From positions 1 through 9,103 of the forward strand of contig CALMHV010000095.1 in NCBI GenBank assembly GCA_937863905.1: a stretch of 9,103 nt of DNA. The letters are read 5' to 3'. A program made the translations under genes and the position numbers. The notes beneath the pieces were generated by a model. That model did no database searches and was not told the origin of the DNA. It worked only from the letters and a program-made list of their open reading frames with translations. This stretch comes from an uncultured Bacillota bacterium. GTDB lineage: Bacteria > Bacillota > Sulfobacillia > UBA995 > UBA9673. Shown here piece after piece: positions 6,719-9,103 of the stretch; within the stretch, counting starts at the first letter, position 1; every line of letters starts with the position of its first letter.

Positions 6719-7501
6719 ATGGCCGGACCCATCTTAAGGGTAGAGAACCTGCACAAGGCCTACGGAAAGACAGAGGTGCTTCGCGGCGTCTCCTTCGAGG
6801 TCGCCCCGGGCGAGGTCGTCGTCATCATCGGACCGAGCGGCACCGGCAAGAGCACTCTCTTGCGGTGCATCAACCAGCTCACCCCGCCCGACCAGGGTCG
6901 GGTCTGGCTCGAGGACGTGGAGATCACCGACAAGCGGACGGACATCAACAAGGTCCGTGAGCACATCGGCATGGTCTTCCAGGACTTCAACCTCTTCACG
7001 CACCTGACGGCCATCCAGAACGTGATGCTGGCCCTGACGAAAGTCAAGAGGATGAGTCCGGCCGAGGCCCGCGCCAAGGCCATGCTGGAAATGGAGAAGG
7101 TCGGCCTGGTCGACAAGGCCGGCCTCTATCCCGCCGAACTCTCAGGAGGACAGAAGCAGCGCGCGGCCATCGCCCGTTCCCTGGCCATGGACCCCAAGGT
7201 GATGCTCTTTGACGAACCGACCTCGGCCCTCGACCCCGAACTCATCGGCGAGGTCCTTGAGGTCATGAAGACCCTGGCCGGCGAAGGCATGACCATGCTC
7301 GTCGTGAGCCACGAGATGGGTTTTGCCCGCGAGGTCTCCGACCGCATCATCTTCCTGGAGAACGGGGCCATCTCCGAGGACGGGCCGCCGGAGCAGTTCT
7401 TCACGAACCCCAAGCACGCGCGGACCCGCGAGTTCCTCGGGAAGTTGACCGAACTCTACGGCAACCACGGGGGGCCCAGGGGCGGGAGGCGCAAGAAGTG
7501 A
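6719..7501 (+). CDS. Polar amino acid ABC transporter ATP-binding protein (GlnQ/HisP type)
   Basis: Cytoplasmic ATPase that drives the uptake system, acting as a dimer on the EAA loops of the permeases. ATG 6719 has GAGGGA (6704-6709) 9 nt upstream and gives 260 residues, slightly longer than the usual 240-250 because of a basic Gly/Arg/Lys-rich end ([10 protein letters not shown]). All motifs are intact: Walker [10 protein letters not shown] (38-46), Q-loop Q88 in MVFQDFNLF, signature LSGGQ (141-145), Walker B VMLFDE with E166, D-loop SALD (169-172) and switch H198 in VVSHEMGFA. The [13 protein letters not shown] stretch is typical of the amino acid uptake subfamily, although the usual QQFNLF appears here as QDFNLF. 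Its gene follows permease 1 by 64 bp and overlaps permease 2 by 4 bp. Confidence 0.95.
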   Translation: MAGPILRVENLHKAYGKTEVLRGVSFEVAPGEVVVIIGPSGTGKSTLLRCINQLTPPDQGRVWLEDVEITDKRTDINKVREHIGMVFQDFNLFTHLTAIQNVMLALTKVKRMSPAEARAKAMLEMEKVGLVDKAGLYPAELSGGQKQRAAIARSLAMDPKVMLFDEPTSALDPELIGEVLEVMKTLAGEGMTMLVVSHEMGFAREVSDRIIFLENGAISEDGPPEQFFTNPKHARTREFLGKLTELYGNHGGPRGGRRKK

Positions 7502-8196
7502 ACCTGAGCGAGGCCGGCACGCTGGAGTTCATGTGGGGCATCCTGCCCGAACTGCTGAAGGGGCTTGAGGTGACCCTCCAGCTGACGGTCACGTCCCTTA
7601 TCGCCGGACTTGTCCTGGCCGTCCCGGTGTCGATGGTCCGGACCTACACCAAGGGCCCCCTCAACTGGCTGGCCACGGCCTACGTCGAGCTCTTCCGCGG
7701 AACACCGCTCCTGCTGCAGCTCTTCATCGTCTACTACGGCCTCACCGAAACGGGCATCGTCCTCGACCGCTTCCTCTCCGCCTGGCTGGCCCTGACGCTG
7801 AACTCGGCCGCCTACCAGTCCGAGTACATCCGGGGGGCCATCCTGGCCGTCAGCGAGGGGCAGCTCACGGCGGCCCGGGCGGTCGGGATGCGGACGATCC
7901 AGGCGTTCCGGTGGGTTGTGTTCCCGCAGGCTTTGCGGCTCGCCCTGCCGGCTTGGTCCAACGAGGTCGCCTACATGGTCAAATACGTGTCGGTCGTCTT
8001 CATGATCGCCGTTCAGGAGCTATTCACCCGAGGACAGGGCATCATCAGCAAGTACTTCCGGCTCTGGCCGACCATCATCGAGGTCGCCCTCATCTATATC
8101 GTGGTCGTGTACGTCATCACCCGGGGCATGGACTACGTCGAACACCGCTTCCGCATCCCGGGCCTGGAGACCCGCACCGAACGCCGGGAAGCCTGA
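7498..8196 (+). CDS. Polar amino acid ABC transporter permease 2 (HisQ/GlnP type)
   Basis: Inner-membrane permease subunit of 232 residues. GTG 7498 overlaps the ATPase TGA as GTGA, and GGGAGG (7484-7489) lies 8 nt upstream, so translation is probably coupled to the ATPase. Membrane segments are predicted near 18-47, 68-82, 90-105, 158-173 and 191-208. The family signature [11 protein letters not shown] (66-76) and the EAA loop ([13 protein letters not shown] at 120-132, then [10 protein letters not shown]) are present. It is similar to but clearly distinct from permease 1, consistent with a heterodimeric channel. The C-terminal tail after residue 215 is charged and cytoplasmic. After the stop, GCCGCC (8197-8202) can pair with GGCGGC (8214-8219), a small stem without a T tract, and the next gene begins 42 bp later, so read-through into it is likely. 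Confidence 0.93.
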   Translation: MNLSEAGTLEFMWGILPELLKGLEVTLQLTVTSLIAGLVLAVPVSMVRTYTKGPLNWLATAYVELFRGTPLLLQLFIVYYGLTETGIVLDRFLSAWLALTLNSAAYQSEYIRGAILAVSEGQLTAARAVGMRTIQAFRWVVFPQALRLALPAWSNEVAYMVKYVSVVFMIAVQELFTRGQGIISKYFRLWPTIIEVALIYIVVVYVITRGMDYVEHRFRIPGLETRTERREA

Positions 8197-8238
8197 GCCG
8201 CCGGGGGCGGGCAGGCGGCGAACCCAAGGAGGAAGACG

Positions 8239-9102
8239 ATGAAACCCATCACCTACGGCGGCCAGGCCGTCATCGAAGGGGTCATGATGCGCGGGCCGAC
8301 GGGGTACGCGGTGGTCGTACGCCGCCCGACGGGCGAAGTCACGACGCGGTTCCGTGCCCGGCCGCTCCTTTCGGCCCGGAACCGGGTCTTCGGTTGGCCG
8401 ATGGTCCGGGGTGTGGTCGTGCTCGTCGAGTCGCTCTCCATCGGCCTGGAGGCCCTGGTGTTCTCGTCCAACGAGGCCGCCGCGGAGGACGAGAAGATAA
8501 CCGCGGCCCAGGGCGGTCTGGCGGTGGTCCTGGGTGTGCTCCTGTCCGTGGGGCTCTTCGTCCTGCTGCCGACGGTGGTGGCCGGGCCGCTCACCCGAAT
8601 CGGGTCGTCGGCGACGCTCATCAACCTGGCCGAAGGGCTGCTGCGCCTGGTCATCCTGGTGGGCTACATCTCGGCCATCGGCCGGATGCCCGACATCCAG
8701 CGCGTCTTCGCCTACCACGGGGCGGAGCACAAGGTCATCAACGCCTACGACGCCGGCGGCGGCTTCGACGCCGACACGGCGGCCGCCTACCCGACCGTTC
8801 ACCGGCGCTGCGGCACCAGCTTCCTCCTCTTCGTGGTCCTCTTCAGCGTGGTCCTGTTCTCCTTCTTCGGCTGGCCGAACATCTGGGTGCGCCTGGCGAC
8901 CCGGCTGGCCCTCCTGCCGGTCGTGGCCGGCCTGGCTTACGAGGCCCTGAAGCTGGGCGCCCAGTCGGACTCCTTCCTCGTGCGCTGGCTCGTGGCCCCC
9001 GGGCTCTGGCTCCAGAAGATGACGACGCGCGAGCCCGACCGGAGCCAACTCGAGGTGGCCAGCCAGGCCTTGGCGGCGCTGGACCCGCCGGCGCCCCGGT
9101 GA
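8239..9102 (+). CDS. DUF1385 / YqhQ-family integral membrane protein
   Basis: Conserved bacterial membrane protein of unknown function. ATG 8239 has AAGGAGG (8226-8232) 6 nt upstream, and the full 287-residue protein ends at TGA 9100-9102, close to the family's usual 300. The N-terminus shows the family signature YGGQAVIEGVMMRGP (6-20). Hydrophobic segments lie near 55-75, 91-116, 128-147, 192-212 and 217-236. Two polar motifs are conserved in the family, YHGAEHK (159-165) and HRRCGTSFLL (188-197). Their His, Glu and Cys residues would suit a metal or catalytic site, which is inference. The end carries PGLWLQKMTTREPD (254-267). In many Bacillota this gene sits between rpmE and prmC/prfA; here the transporter operon intervenes. 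It may be co-transcribed with permease 2, 42 bp upstream, although the strong own ribosome site allows independent translation. Confidence 0.95.
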   Translation: MKPITYGGQAVIEGVMMRGPTGYAVVVRRPTGEVTTRFRARPLLSARNRVFGWPMVRGVVVLVESLSIGLEALVFSSNEAAAEDEKITAAQGGLAVVLGVLLSVGLFVLLPTVVAGPLTRIGSSATLINLAEGLLRLVILVGYISAIGRMPDIQRVFAYHGAEHKVINAYDAGGGFDADTAAAYPTVHRRCGTSFLLFVVLFSVVLFSFFGWPNIWVRLATRLALLPVVAGLAYEALKLGAQSDSFLVRWLVAPGLWLQKMTTREPDRSQLEVASQALAALDPPAPR

Positions 9103-9103
9103 G

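Noticed and set aside
8020..9048. 342-residue minus-strand open frame across permease 2 and DUF1385
   Set aside because: It is antisense to two clear membrane-protein genes and its Glu/Asp/Arg-rich content is typical of a shadow frame.

Overview
The window is GC-rich (by eye about two thirds G+C). Every gene I can support is on the plus strand, densely packed and mostly housekeeping. The gene order points to a high-GC member of the Bacillota (the Symbiobacterium, Limnochordia or Thermaerobacter kind of organism), probably anaerobic or thermophilic. This is inference: a small TalC-type transaldolase just upstream of rho, then rpmE (ribosomal protein L31), then a YqhQ/DUF1385 membrane protein, resembles the Bacillota neighbourhood (in Bacillus subtilis fbaA-ywjH-murAB-glpX-rho-rpmE; in many Clostridia-like genomes rpmE is followed by DUF1385, prmC and prfA). 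Of the nine complete genes, three start with TTG, four with GTG and only two with ATG. The ten visible stops are five TAG, five TGA and no TAA.

Layout. Bases 1-1023 hold the C-terminal part of an (alpha/alpha)6-type glycoside hydrolase that runs off the left edge. Next come a 216-residue transaldolase (1117-1767) and the transcription terminator Rho (1962-3218), whose gene ends in a 13-bp stem without a T tract. A secreted LysM-LysM-M23 peptidoglycan hydrolase follows (3368-4366). An extended -10 promoter (4376-4406) then drives rpmE (4468-4779), whose L31 is Zn-ribbon type with an unusual charged C-terminal tail. rpmE is followed by a short terminator-like hairpin.

Bases 4780-5088 hold no gene, but after the hairpin they can fold into a chain of stems leading to a strong Shine-Dalgarno. 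They precede a four-gene polar amino acid ABC uptake operon: lipoprotein binding protein (5089-5910), permease 1 (5980-6654), ATPase (6719-7501) and permease 2 (7498-8196, overlapping the ATPase gene by 4 bp). The window closes with DUF1385 (8239-9102).

How the parts work together: the binding lipoprotein captures an amino acid outside the membrane and delivers it to a probably heterodimeric permease powered by the GlnQ-like ATPase. Rho, L31 and the YqhQ-like protein form the information-processing backbone into which the transporter and cell-wall hydrolase genes appear to be set. I find no CRISPR array, phage gene, transposase, tRNA, rRNA or defence system. The most interesting material is in the non-coding gaps: the long structured leader before the binding-protein gene, a perfect 10-bp inverted repeat that runs into the permease 1 start codon, the fact that binding protein and permease 1 share one reading frame split by a single TAG, and a possible L31 leader hairpin.
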